From Brevundimonas goettingensis (lineage in GTDB: Bacteria; Pseudomonadota; Alphaproteobacteria; Caulobacterales; Caulobacteraceae): a stretch of 64,000 nucleotides of DNA. The DNA lies in contig NZ_CP062222.1 in NCBI RefSeq assembly GCF_017487405.1, positions 3,519,001-3,583,000 of the forward strand, read 5' to 3'. Made by a program: the position numbers and the translations under genes. The notes below the pieces were generated by a model. That model made no database searches. It had not been told where the DNA came from and worked only from the letters and a program-made list of their open reading frames with translations. Positions 35,737-42,984 of this stretch are shown in pieces; the first letter of the stretch is position 1, and the number at the start of each line of letters is the position of its first letter.

Positions 35737-36675
35737 ATGAACGATACGCCGAAAAAGGGCTGGTTCCAGCGTCTCTCCGACGGTCTGGCCCGATCCTCCA
35801 AACAGATCACCGAGACCGTCGTCGGCGGCCTGGTCAAGGAGCCGCTCGATCAGGCGGCGCTGGACCGGCTGGAGGAGCATCTGCTGGAGAGCGATCTGGG
35901 CCCGGCCGCGACCGACAGGATCGTCGCCCGCTTCCGCGATCTGCGCTTCGGCAAGGTGTCGGACGAGCGCGAGGTCAAGGAGGCTCTGGCCGAAGCCGTC
36001 GCCGCTGAGTTGCTGCCGCGTCAAGCGACCTTCGATCCGCTGGCGGAAGGCATCAAGCCGTATGTCGTCCTGTTCGTGGGCGTGAACGGATCGGGCAAGA
36101 CCACGACCCTCGGCAAGATCGCCGCCGACCTGACGGCCAAGGGGGCGAAGGTCATGATCGTCGCCGGCGACACCTTCCGCGCCGCGGCCCGCGAACAGCT
36201 CAAGGTCTGGGCGGAGCGCTCGGGCGCCGATTTCGAGAGCCGCCGCGACGGCGCCGATCCGGCCGGCCTCGCCTTCGACGCCTACACCAAGGCCCGGGCC
36301 GAGAACTATGACGTCGTCCTGATCGACACGGCCGGCCGGCTGCAGAACAAGTCCGCACTGATGGACGAACTGCTCAAGATCGTTCGGGTGCTGAAGAAGA
36401 TCGATCCGGACGCCCCGCATGAGACCCTGCTGGTGCTGGACGCGACCGTCGGCCGCAACGCCCTGGCCCAGGAACAGATTTTCGGCCGGGCCGCTTATGT
36501 CTCGGGCATCGTCATGACCAAGCTGGATGGCACGGCGCGCGGCGGAGTCCTTGTGCCGGTGGCCCAGGCGTCCGACGCCCCCTTGAAGCTGATCGGCGTC
36601 GGCGAGGGGATCGAGGATCTGCAACCCTTCGACGCCCGCGCCTTTTCCCGCTCGCTGGTCGGGCTCGAGGACTGA
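35737..36675 (+). CDS. ftsY: Signal recognition particle receptor FtsY
   Basis: A 312-residue SRP GTPase that docks ribosome-SRP complexes at the inner membrane. The N domain (to about residue 105) is followed by the G domain with G1 GVNGSGKTTT from residue 115, the DTFRAAAREQLKVW insertion region, DTAGRLQ (G3), TKLDGTARGG (G4) and GVGEGIEDLQPF. It lacks the long acidic A domain of E. coli FtsY, as is usual in alphaproteobacteria. yciB follows 2 bases later, so the two are probably co-transcribed. Confidence 0.97.
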   Translation: MNDTPKKGWFQRLSDGLARSSKQITETVVGGLVKEPLDQAALDRLEEHLLESDLGPAATDRIVARFRDLRFGKVSDEREVKEALAEAVAAELLPRQATFDPLAEGIKPYVVLFVGVNGSGKTTTLGKIAADLTAKGAKVMIVAGDTFRAAAREQLKVWAERSGADFESRRDGADPAGLAFDAYTKARAENYDVVLIDTAGRLQNKSALMDELLKIVRVLKKIDPDAPHETLLVLDATVGRNALAQEQIFGRAAYVSGIVMTKLDGTARGGVLVPVAQASDAPLKLIGVGEGIEDLQPFDARAFSRSLVGLED

Positions 36676-36677
36676 GA

Positions 36678-37283
36678 ATGACCGGCCAGACCGTGCCCGA
36701 AGCCAAACGTCCGCAGTGGATCCGTCAGGCCGTCGACTTCGGCGCCCTGCTCTGTTTCGCCGCCGCCTATTTCATCACCCGCGACATGATCAAGGCGACC
36801 TGGGTGCTGGTCGTCGCCTCGGCCATCGCCCTGGCCGTCGGCTATCTCGTCGAGAAGCGGTTCGCCCCCCTTCCGCTGATCACCGGCGCCTTCGCCCTGG
36901 TCTTCGGCGGGCTGACGATCTTTTTCCACGACGAGAGCATCATCAAGATCAAGCTGACGGTGCAGAACGCCATGCTGGCGATCGTGCTGCTGGGCTCGCT
37001 GCCGCTCAACAAATCGCCCTTCAAATATCTGCTGGGCGAGGCGATCCATGTGACGGATCAGGCCTGGCGGGTCCTGACCCTGCGCTACGGCCTGTATTTC
37101 GCGACTATCGCCATCGCCAACGAGATCGTCTGGCGCACCCAGCCGGACGCCATCTGGGTCCAGTTCCGCGTCGGCCTGTGGATCCTGGCCTGCGTCTTCG
37201 GCCTGATCCAAATTCCCTACATCATGAAGCATATGATCAAGGACGAGGAACCGGGCCCGACCTCGCCGGATACGGGGCTTTGA
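36678..37283 (+). CDS. yciB: YciB/IspZ inner membrane septation protein
   Basis: A 201-residue membrane protein with five or six hydrophobic segments. Family motifs: QAVDFGALLCFAAAYFIT at the first helix, FGGLTIFFHDESIIKIK and QAWRVLTLRYGLYF. YciB is linked to cell-envelope integrity and septation in enterobacteria; the biochemical activity is unknown. It follows ftsY by 2 bases, an arrangement common in alphaproteobacteria. Copy B of the 42-bp repeat lies 19 bases after the stop. Confidence 0.93.
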   Translation: MTGQTVPEAKRPQWIRQAVDFGALLCFAAAYFITRDMIKATWVLVVASAIALAVGYLVEKRFAPLPLITGAFALVFGGLTIFFHDESIIKIKLTVQNAMLAIVLLGSLPLNKSPFKYLLGEAIHVTDQAWRVLTLRYGLYFATIAIANEIVWRTQPDAIWVQFRVGLWILACVFGLIQIPYIMKHMIKDEEPGPTSPDTGL

Positions 37284-37302
37284 CCAAACCGGAGGCCCGT
37301 TT

Positions 37303-37344
37303 GGCGCTCAAGCAGCAAGCGACCGCGTCGCGAGCGATAGCGCC
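37303..37344 (+). repeat. 42-bp palindromic repeat (REP-like), copy B
   Basis: GGCGCTCAAGCAGCAAGCGA opens the element and GCGAGCGATAGCGCC closes it. It lies 19 bases downstream of yciB. Ends are self-complementary (GGCGCT/AGCGCC) and the core GCGACCGCGTCGC is nearly palindromic. Confidence 0.8.
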
Positions 37345-37454
37345 GGCGCGAAGCGCCAACGCCGGAATGTCGTCAAACCGTAAAGCCACGCTGATAACCC
37401 TCCGTCCACGGTAGAGGCGTCAAACCGTCTCGCGCCTCTTGGGGAAGTTCGACC

Positions 37455-38063
37455 ATGGTCAAGTCAGGCAAGTCGTCCAAACGTCTGGGAACGCTGGCGG
37501 AGTCGCCCAGCCACCTGATGCACCGTGTGCTGCAGCTGGCGCTCGACATCTATTCCGAGGAGGCTGGCGCCGATGGTCCGACCCAGCGCCAGTTCGCGGT
37601 CATGGAGGCGGTGGCGGCGAAATCGGGTCTGACCCAGACGGATCTTGTCCGGGCCACCGGCATCGACCGTTCGACCCTCGCCGATCTGGTTTCGCGCATG
37701 ACCACCAAGGGGCTGCTGGAGCGCGAACGGTCGGCCGTCGACGCCCGCGCCAAGGCGGTGCGTCTGTCGCAAGAGGGCCAGGCCCTGCTGGAAACCGCCC
37801 GACCCAGGGTCGAGGCCGCCGACAAGCGGATCATGGCCCTGCTGCCCAAGGGCAAGCGCGACGGCTTCCTGGAGCTGCTGGCCGATCTGGCCAATGCCGC
37901 GGACGAGGCCCCCGATCTGGCCAAGGCCGAGGCCAAGGCGCTCAAGAAGGCGGCCAAGGAAGCCAAGCGCGCCGAGAAGCTGGCCCGCAAGGCGGCTGAG
38001 GGCGGGGCCAAGAAGACGCCCAAGATCAAGAAGGCCAAGCCGGTCCTCGAACCGGCCGAGTGA
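37455..38063 (+). CDS. MarR family transcriptional regulator with a lysine/alanine-rich tail
   Basis: A 202-residue protein. Residues 1-145 form a MarR winged helix: TQRQFAVMEAVAAKSGLTQT, the recognition helix TGIDRSTLADLVSRMTTKG and the wing LLERERSAVDARAKAV with the characteristic DxRxK. Residues ~155-202 are a Lys/Ala-rich tail (LKKAAKEAKRAEKLARKAAE), resembling a histone H1-like nucleic-acid-binding extension and unusual for MarR proteins. The ligand is unknown. It stands between copies B and C of the 42-bp repeat. Confidence 0.9.
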   Translation: MVKSGKSSKRLGTLAESPSHLMHRVLQLALDIYSEEAGADGPTQRQFAVMEAVAAKSGLTQTDLVRATGIDRSTLADLVSRMTTKGLLERERSAVDARAKAVRLSQEGQALLETARPRVEAADKRIMALLPKGKRDGFLELLADLANAADEAPDLAKAEAKALKKAAKEAKRAEKLARKAAEGGAKKTPKIKKAKPVLEPAE

Positions 38064-38070
38064 CCTTTTC

Positions 38071-38301
38071 CTAGACCTTGATGTCGAGCAGGCTGCCCGG
38101 GCGCAGCGACCGTCCGCTCGCGGACGAGGTCGGCTCGGTGGTCTGGGGTTGGACCGGGGTCGTGCGCACCGGCGTCGTCTGGACCTGCGTCGCCTGAACC
38201 TCGCCGAGGGCCGCGCGGAAGAAGGCGGCCTGGGCCTGACGCACCGATGACGGCGCCGAGGTCGGCTGGACGGCGGGCAGGTCGGGGCGAATCGCGCTCA
38301 T
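38071..38301 (-). CDS. Short Pro/Thr/Gln-rich protein of unknown function
   Basis: A 76-residue protein beginning MSAIRPDLPAVQPTSAP. A helical patch (VRQAQAAFFRAAL) is followed by a Thr/Pro/Gln-rich stretch (TTPVRTTPVQPQTT) and a conserved-looking end SLRPGSLLDIKV. I do not recognise the family. It converges with the MarR gene, 7 bases apart. Upstream (38312-38350) are three TTAA words including a GGTTAA/TTAACC palindrome. Confidence 0.65.
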   Translation of the reverse strand: MSAIRPDLPAVQPTSAPSSVRQAQAAFFRAALGEVQATQVQTTPVRTTPVQPQTTEPTSSASGRSLRPGSLLDIKV

Positions 38302-38333
38302 GCCGACAGGGTTAACGAAATCTCTCGAAAAAA

Positions 38334-38350
38334 GGTTAACGCGATTAACC
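38334..38350. promoter_or_regulatory. GGTTAA/TTAACC palindrome upstream of the short Pro-rich gene
   Basis: GGTTAA and TTAACC arms are separated by 5 bases (CGCGA), with a third TTAA at 38312-38315. TTAACC half-sites are used by CtrA in Caulobacter, but the canonical spacing is 7 bases, so assignment to CtrA is not secure. Confidence 0.35.
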
Positions 38351-38359
38351 TCTTCTGTG

Positions 38360-38401
38360 GGCGCTATCGCTTGCCGCGCTGCGGCTCGCTACTTGAGCGC
38401 C
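38360..38401 (-). repeat. 42-bp palindromic repeat (REP-like), copy C (inverted)
   Basis: Minus-strand copy: its complement opens GGCGCTCAAGTAGCGAGCC and closes AAGCGATAGCGCC. The ccmG stop codon TAG (38389-38391) lies inside the element; the repeat's GCGCTCAAGTAG encodes the last residues A-L-K and the stop. Confidence 0.8.
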
Positions 38402-38919
38402 GCGACCAGCCGTTCGACGTCGGCGTCATTGGTCAGGGGGCCTGACGATTTGGCGACGATCCTGCCGGTCCGGTCGACGGCGAAGCTTTCGGGTACGCCC
38501 GAGATGCCGAGGTCGAGCCCCGCCCGACCTTCGTGATCGACGAGGACCATGTCGAACGGGTTGCCGAGGTCCTCCAGCATCTTCGCCGTGGCCTCGGGCT
38601 CGTCCTTGTAGGCGACGCCGATGATGCGCACGCCCCGGGCCTTGAGCGCCATCAGCTTCGGATGTTCGACGCGGCAGGGCGCGCACCAGCTGGCGAACAT
38701 ATTGACGATGACCGGCTGGCCCATGGCCACGGTTTTCACGTCCACGTTGGACGGTCCGGCGACCGAACCGACCAGCACCGGCAGGACGCGTTCGGGCGCC
38801 GGCTGACCCACGGCGGCGTCGGGCTTGTAGGTCGGGTCGTGCCTCAGCGACCAGCCGACGAACAGCAAGGCAAGTGCGGCCAGTACGACGAGCGGGATCA
38901 CCGCCAGCCAGCGCATCAT
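38389..38919 (-). CDS. ccmG: Cytochrome c biogenesis thiol-disulfide oxidoreductase (CcmG/DsbE)
   Basis: A 176-residue membrane-anchored thioredoxin-like protein that reduces the apocytochrome c CxxCH heme-binding cysteines. One membrane helix at about 4-22; active site C79-A-P-C82 (NMFASWCAPCRVEHP); the VPESFAVDRTG segment holds the cis-Pro loop. The ATG at 38919 overlaps the ccmD stop by ATGA, giving translational coupling in the order ccmC-ccmD-ccmG. Its C-terminal codons and stop come from a 42-bp repeat. Confidence 0.94.
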   Translation of the reverse strand: MMRWLAVIPLVVLAALALLFVGWSLRHDPTYKPDAAVGQPAPERVLPVLVGSVAGPSNVDVKTVAMGQPVIVNMFASWCAPCRVEHPKLMALKARGVRIIGVAYKDEPEATAKMLEDLGNPFDMVLVDHEGRAGLDLGISGVPESFAVDRTGRIVAKSSGPLTNDADVERLVAALK

Positions 38920-39068
38920 GGGCGGTCATCCTCAAGGCTCTTGAGTTCTCGCTTCCAGCGCCGCGAGGCGATCACGGCGCGGGCGACGAGGCCGGCCAGC
39001 ACCAGGGCGCTGATCCCCCAGGCGGGCCAGACGAAGGCGGCATAAGGGGTCATGTCGAGGTCGAGCAT
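38916..39068 (-). CDS. ccmD: Heme exporter protein CcmD
   Basis: A 50-residue protein: MLDLDMTPYAAFVWPAWGIS, one membrane helix (SALVLAGLVARAVIA) and a basic tail SRRWKRELKSLEDD. This shape and the FVWPAWG motif match CcmD, the small subunit that helps release holo-CcmE from CcmABC. It starts 4 bases after the ccmC stop and overlaps the ccmG start by ATGA. Confidence 0.9.
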   Translation of the reverse strand: MLDLDMTPYAAFVWPAWGISALVLAGLVARAVIASRRWKRELKSLEDDRP

Positions 39069-39072
39069 GGCG

Positions 39073-39828
39073 TCAGGCCTCCAGGGCGGCGCGGGCGCGC
39101 AGCGACATCACACGGCGGCGCACGATCTCTGTACGGATCGCCGTCAGCCAGACGGCCAGGAACAGGGCCGCATAGGCCGCCATCATGGTCAGCAGCGGCC
39201 AGAGGAAGACCGGCGCCAGACTGGAGCCTCCGGCGCGCAACAGGGAGGCGGGCTGATGCAGGGTGTTCCACCAGTCCACGGAGAATTTCACGATCGGCAG
39301 GTTGATCAACCCGACCAGACCCAGGACGGCGGCGGCGCGGGCGGCCTTGGTCTCATCGTCGATGGCCGAGCGCAGGGCCATATAGCCGAGGTAGAAGAGG
39401 AACAGCACCAGCACGCTCGTCAGCCGCGCGTCCCACACCCACCAGGTCCCCCACATCGGCTGGCCCCAGAGGGAGCCGGTGATCAGGGCCAGGGCCGTGA
39501 AGGCGGCTCCGGGCAGGGCGGCGGCGCGGGCGGCGGCGTCGGCCAGCGGATGGCGGAAGACCAGGGCGAAGAAGCTCGAAATCCCCAGCGCCGCATAGAC
39601 CATAGTGCCCAGCGAGGCGGCGGGCACATGGACGAACATGATGCGGACGGTGTCGCCCTGCTGGTAGTCGCCGGGCGCGGTGAACGACAGCCAGATCCCC
39701 GCCGCCAGCAGCACGGCCGCCACGCCCCACAGCCAGGGGGTCAGGGGACCGGTGAAGCGCATGAAGCGCTCGGGATTGGCGAGGCCGAACATCGTGCGGG
39801 GATTACGCGGGGCCGGGTCAGGCGGCAA
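39073..39828 (-). CDS. ccmC: Heme exporter protein CcmC
   Basis: A 251-residue membrane protein with six hydrophobic segments. It carries the signature VHVPAAS near the first periplasmic loop and the Trp-rich heme-handling motif WGQPMWGTWWVWDARLTS. It transfers heme to CcmE. The next genes are ccmD and ccmG. The genes usually upstream, ccmA and ccmB, are not here; a terminator and a cold-shock gene occupy that position. Start at 39828 is the first Met; a later one at residue 13 is possible. Confidence 0.95.
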   Translation of the reverse strand: MPPDPAPRNPRTMFGLANPERFMRFTGPLTPWLWGVAAVLLAAGIWLSFTAPGDYQQGDTVRIMFVHVPAASLGTMVYAALGISSFFALVFRHPLADAAARAAALPGAAFTALALITGSLWGQPMWGTWWVWDARLTSVLVLFLFYLGYMALRSAIDDETKAARAAAVLGLVGLINLPIVKFSVDWWNTLHQPASLLRAGGSSLAPVFLWPLLTMMAAYAALFLAVWLTAIRTEIVRRRVMSLRARAALEA

Positions 39829-39863
39829 GAGCCCTCCACCACCCGCAAGAGGCGGGCGGTCCC

Positions 39864-39884
39864 CCTCCCCATGTCATGGGGAGG
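39864..39884. repeat. Small CCTCCCC-type palindrome
   Basis: CCTCCCCAT / ATGGGGAGG with a GTC loop, 9-bp perfect arms. It resembles the outer ends of the 7418-7601 element and the pair at 15792-15818. Located between csp and ccmC. Confidence 0.55.
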
Positions 39885-39893
39885 ATATGAAAA

Positions 39894-39921
39894 CGGGGCC
39901 GGTGGTTTCCCACCGGCCCCG
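39894..39921 (-). terminator. Intrinsic terminator of the cold-shock gene
   Basis: On the minus strand a 12-bp stem CGGGGCCGGTGG / CCACCGGCCCCG with a GAAA loop is followed by TTTT. It lies 28 bases past the csp stop and before ccmC, so it insulates the two transcripts. Confidence 0.85.
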
Positions 39922-39948
39922 CGAATTCAGTCGAACAGTCGATAAAGA

Positions 39949-40161
39949 CTATTCGGCGGCCTTCAGTTGACCGGCCGATTCCTTGCCGGTGCGACGGTCG
40001 CGTTCGACTTCGTAGGAAATCTTCTGGCCTTCGTTCAGGCCGTTCAGGCCAGCGCCTTCAACAGCCGAGACGTGGACGAAGACGTCCTTGCCGCCGTCCG
40101 AAGGCTCGATGAAGCCGTAACCCTTGGTGGAGTTGTACCATTTGACAGTGCCGGTAGCCAT
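39949..40161 (-). CDS. Cold-shock domain protein (CspA family)
   Basis: A 70-residue single OB-fold RNA chaperone: [20 protein letters not shown] contains RNP1 (KGYGFIEP) and [10 protein letters not shown] contains RNP2. It binds single-stranded RNA/DNA and melts secondary structure. An AGGTCC-type weak ribosome site lies just upstream. A sigma70-like promoter at 40293-40321 would give a leader of about 125 bases, typical for cold-shock mRNAs, and a strong terminator follows. Confidence 0.95.
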   Translation of the reverse strand: MATGTVKWYNSTKGYGFIEPSDGGKDVFVHVSAVEGAGLNGLNEGQKISYEVERDRRTGKESAGQLKAAE

Positions 40162-40292
40162 TTTCAGGACCTCCGCTAGCGATTGGCCACGTGCAACAGC
40201 GCGCGTGACCTGTCGGTTCTGAATGGGAAAGGCCTGGAAACTCGGTGCGTTCGCAAAGAGAGGGGCGTTACGCAGAGAGATCGACGGGCTGG

Positions 40293-40321
40293 CTTATGCG
40301 CCTGAATGGGCGCCGAAACAA
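40293..40321 (-). promoter_or_regulatory. Sigma70-like promoter of the cold-shock gene
   Basis: On the minus strand: -35 TTGTTT, a 17-base spacer, -10 CATAAG. It would start transcription near 40286, giving a ~125-base leader before the cold-shock ATG. Confidence 0.45.
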
Positions 40322-40356
40322 GGCGTTGAATTTCTGACACTGTCCAGAGCGTCGGC

Positions 40357-40596
40357 TCAGGCCGCGTCCTCGTCCTCTGTGGCGGCGGGCACTGGCGTGT
40401 CGTCGCCTTCCGGGGCGATATAATGCGCTACGCAAAGCTTGCGCAGAGCCGAGGTCAGCGAGCCGCCGTACAGCCGGTCCTGAACCCGCTCATGGCCCTC
40501 GGCCTGCAGCTTCGCCTTGATGTCCCCGACGGTGCGGCAGGCGCCGCTTCGGGCCAATTCGTACGCACGTTCCAGGGTAGTCGGTCTGAAGGTCAT
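40357..40596 (-). CDS. Small conserved-type hypothetical protein
   Basis: A 79-residue protein: MTFRPTTLERAYELARSGAC, RTVGDIKAKLQAEGHE, then a LTSALRKLCVAHY helix and an acidic tail. It reads like a small helical, possibly DNA-binding, protein (two helices resembling a winged-helix core). Similar small proteins are, from memory, common in Sphingomonadales and Caulobacterales without assigned function. It is transcribed toward csp. Confidence 0.75.
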   Translation of the reverse strand: MTFRPTTLERAYELARSGACRTVGDIKAKLQAEGHERVQDRLYGGSLTSALRKLCVAHYIAPEGDDTPVPAATEDEDAA

Positions 40597-40739
40597 GGAT
40601 CACAGATAGGCGCAAGCGCGGCGATATGCGAGGGCATCCCGTCTGTATCCGCCGTCGGACACGCGCTTACCGCCCTTGATCCCGCCCGGAACGGGGCACA
40701 GGCTGAGCCGTTCGTTTCCCGTCTCACCGGAGCTCGACC

Positions 40740-40973
40740 ATGCGATTGCCCCTTGCCACCCTGATCGTCGGCCTGACCGCCGCCGCTCTGTCCGCCTGCG
40801 CGAGCAACGGCCCGCCGGAGGGAAACTATTCCACCCGCGAGCAGAAGCTGGCCGACGACTGCGAGGCGCGCGGCGGCATCCTGGCCCCCACCGGCGCCCA
40901 GACGGGTCGGCCGGAGACGGACAATATCTGCAAGATCACCGGCGGCGCTTCCCGGCTGACTCCGCGGAACTGA
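40740..40973 (+). CDS. Small lipoprotein of unknown function
   Basis: A 77-residue protein with a signal peptide ending in the lipobox ALSAC (Cys20). The mature part is short and charged (STREQKLADDCEARGGIL), with two further Cys residues that could pair. No family is recognised. It converges with adenosine kinase, 34 bases apart. Confidence 0.75.
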   Translation: MRLPLATLIVGLTAAALSACASNGPPEGNYSTREQKLADDCEARGGILAPTGAQTGRPETDNICKITGGASRLTPRN

Positions 40974-41007
40974 TCGAACCGGGCGCCGCGATCCGGCCCC
41001 CCGGGCT

Positions 41008-42012
41008 TCAGGCCTTCAGTGTCAGACCGTTTTCCGTCGCCAGGGCGTCCAGCTTGACCATCGGGCGCGGGCCCCAGTGGGCGATGACCTCGGAAGCGGC
41101 CAGTGAGCCGAGCTTGCCGGCGTCCGCCAGCGACAGGCCGCGCGCCAGACCCAGAAGGAAGCCGGCGGCGTACTGGTCCCCGGCGCCGGTGGTGTCGACC
41201 ACCTTGTCGACCGGGAAGGCGGCGACGGCGACGCGGTCTTCGCCCCTGATGATCACCGAGCCGTCGGCGCCGCGCGTCACGGCGGCGACTTCGACCATGG
41301 CGGCCAGTTTCGTAGCGGCGGCGTCGAAATCTTCGGTTTCGAACAGGGCGCCCAGTTCGCCTTCATTGGCCAGGACGATGTCGGCCGAGGCCGCGATGAA
41401 GCTCAGCAGCTCGGCGCGCCAGCGGGCGACGACGAAGGTGTCCGAGAGGGTGATGGCGACCTTGCGGCCCGCCTTGTGGGCGGCGGCGGCGGCGGCCTCA
41501 AAGGCGGCGCGGGCCGGAGCCGGGTCGAACAGATAGCCTTCCAGATAGACGATGGCGCTGTCGGCGATCAGGGCTTCGTCGATGTCGGCGACCTCCAGCT
41601 GGTTAGCGGCGCCCAGGAAGGTGCACATGGTGCGCTGGCCGTCGGGCGTGACGTTGATCAGGCAGCGGCCCGTCCCGGCGCCGCCTTCCAGCGGCGCGGT
41701 GTCGAAATGCACGCCCGAGGCGCGGATGTCGTGGGTGAAGACGCCGCCCAAGGTGTCGGGCGCGACCTTGCCGATATAGGCCGCCTTGCCGCCGAAGGAG
41801 CCGACGCCGGCGACGGTGTTGCCCGCCGAACCGCCCGAGGCCTCGACCCCCGCCGCCATGGCGTCATACAGAGCCGCGCTCTGATCCTCGTCAACCAGCT
41901 GCATCGAGCCGGGCGTCAGGGATTGGGCGACCAGGAAGGCGTCGTCACAGGGGCTCAGCACGTCGACGATGGCGTTTCCGACGGCGCAGACATCATATTG
42001 GGCTTGGGTCAT
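41008..42012 (-). CDS. Adenosine kinase (PfkB family)
   Basis: A 334-residue sugar-kinase-fold enzyme. The N-terminal GNAIVDVL and SGGSAGNTVAGVGSFGG match the adenosine kinase subgroup; the C-terminal PfkB signature DTTGAGDQYAAGFLLGL includes the catalytic Asp. It converts adenosine to AMP, removing the adenosine released when S-adenosylhomocysteine is hydrolysed. A palindrome at 42053-42076, 41 bases before the ATG, matches one upstream of metK, suggesting shared control of the methionine cycle. Confidence 0.9.
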   Translation of the reverse strand: MTQAQYDVCAVGNAIVDVLSPCDDAFLVAQSLTPGSMQLVDEDQSAALYDAMAAGVEASGGSAGNTVAGVGSFGGKAAYIGKVAPDTLGGVFTHDIRASGVHFDTAPLEGGAGTGRCLINVTPDGQRTMCTFLGAANQLEVADIDEALIADSAIVYLEGYLFDPAPARAAFEAAAAAAHKAGRKVAITLSDTFVVARWRAELLSFIAASADIVLANEGELGALFETEDFDAAATKLAAMVEVAAVTRGADGSVIIRGEDRVAVAAFPVDKVVDTTGAGDQYAAGFLLGLARGLSLADAGKLGSLAASEVIAHWGPRPMVKLDALATENGLTLKA

Positions 42013-42052
42013 GTTTGCCCCTTAGCCGACGCCGCGAAGGGTGTCATGCGAA

Positions 42053-42076
42053 ACATATAAGGACATGCTTATGCGT
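42053..42076. promoter_or_regulatory. Palindromic operator, copy upstream of adenosine kinase
   Basis: ACATATAA (42053-42060), 8-base spacer GGACATGC, TTATGCGT (42069-42076). Its left arm is identical to, and its right arm differs at 2 of 8 bases from, the operator before metK (52760-52783). It also lies 36 bases before the divergent ATP-grasp gene. SahR/SamR-type ArsR-family repressors of the methionine cycle in Proteobacteria bind such ATATAAAG..CTTTATAT palindromes. Confidence 0.65.
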
Positions 42077-42111
42077 TTCCCGGGCGGATCGCCTCGGCTA
42101 TAGCCACCTCC

Positions 42112-42984
42112 ATGACCACCATCGCCATCCTGACCCCCGATCCCGCCGACTCCTCCTATCGCGGCCAGTGGCCCCAGGTGCTGGCGCGGCTGGAAGGCGC
42201 CCTTGCCGGGGCCGACATCGTCGCCGTGCCAGAGAGCTGGGTCGACCATGTGGAAGAGGCGGGCGGCCTGACGCGGTTCCCGCTGGTGCTGCCGGTGCTG
42301 CTCTGGGGCTATCACCGCGACCATGCGCGCTTCATGCAGGCGGTGAAGACCTGGACGGAGGCAGGCGTGCCCCTGGCCAACCCCGCCTCGGTGCTGGGCT
42401 GGAACTCCGACAAGTCCTATCTGGCCCGGCTGGAGGCGAAGGGCGTGCCGATCCCGCCGACGCGCTTCACGGACCGGGTCACCGAGGCCGATGTCGAGGC
42501 GGCGTTTGCGGCCTTCGGCGCCGAGGAACTGGTGATCAAGCCGACTGTCTCGGGCGGGGCGTGGAAGACCCTGCGGCTCAAGCGCGGCGAGGCCCTGGCC
42601 GATGCGCCCGAGGGCGCCGCGATGATCCAGCCCTATCTGCCCGCCATCGCCAGCGAGGGCGAAACCAGCCTGCTCTTCTTCGGCGGGACGTTCAGCCATG
42701 CGGTCAACAAGACCCCCGTCCCCGGCGACTTCCGCATCCAGGTCCAGTTCGGCGGGACCTATGTCTCCGTCGAGCCGCCCGCCGAGGCCATGGCCTTGGC
42801 CCAACAGGTGCTGGCCGCCATCGACGAGCCGCTGCTCTACGCCCGCATCGACATGACCCGCGACGGGGAGGGCCGCTGGGTCCTGATGGAGGCCGAACTG
42901 ATCGAGCCCGACTTCTATCTCAAGAACGACCCGAGGGCGGGCGCCGGCTTCGCCGAGGCGGTCCGGGCGCGGCTGGAGCGCTAG
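42112..42984 (+). CDS. ATP-grasp domain protein (glutathione synthetase-like)
   Basis: A 290-residue ATP-grasp ligase. Landmarks are ELVIKPTVSGGAWKT (the ATP-binding Lys/Ser loop), MIQPYLPAIASEGETSLLFF, FSHAVNKTPVPGDFRIQ, and metal-binding ARIDMTRD with EAELIEPDFYL. This resembles the glutathione synthetase/RimK group that joins a carboxylate to an amine. The substrate is unknown. The gene diverges from adenosine kinase and shares the palindromic operator region. Confidence 0.85.
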   Translation: MTTIAILTPDPADSSYRGQWPQVLARLEGALAGADIVAVPESWVDHVEEAGGLTRFPLVLPVLLWGYHRDHARFMQAVKTWTEAGVPLANPASVLGWNSDKSYLARLEAKGVPIPPTRFTDRVTEADVEAAFAAFGAEELVIKPTVSGGAWKTLRLKRGEALADAPEGAAMIQPYLPAIASEGETSLLFFGGTFSHAVNKTPVPGDFRIQVQFGGTYVSVEPPAEAMALAQQVLAAIDEPLLYARIDMTRDGEGRWVLMEAELIEPDFYLKNDPRAGAGFAEAVRARLER

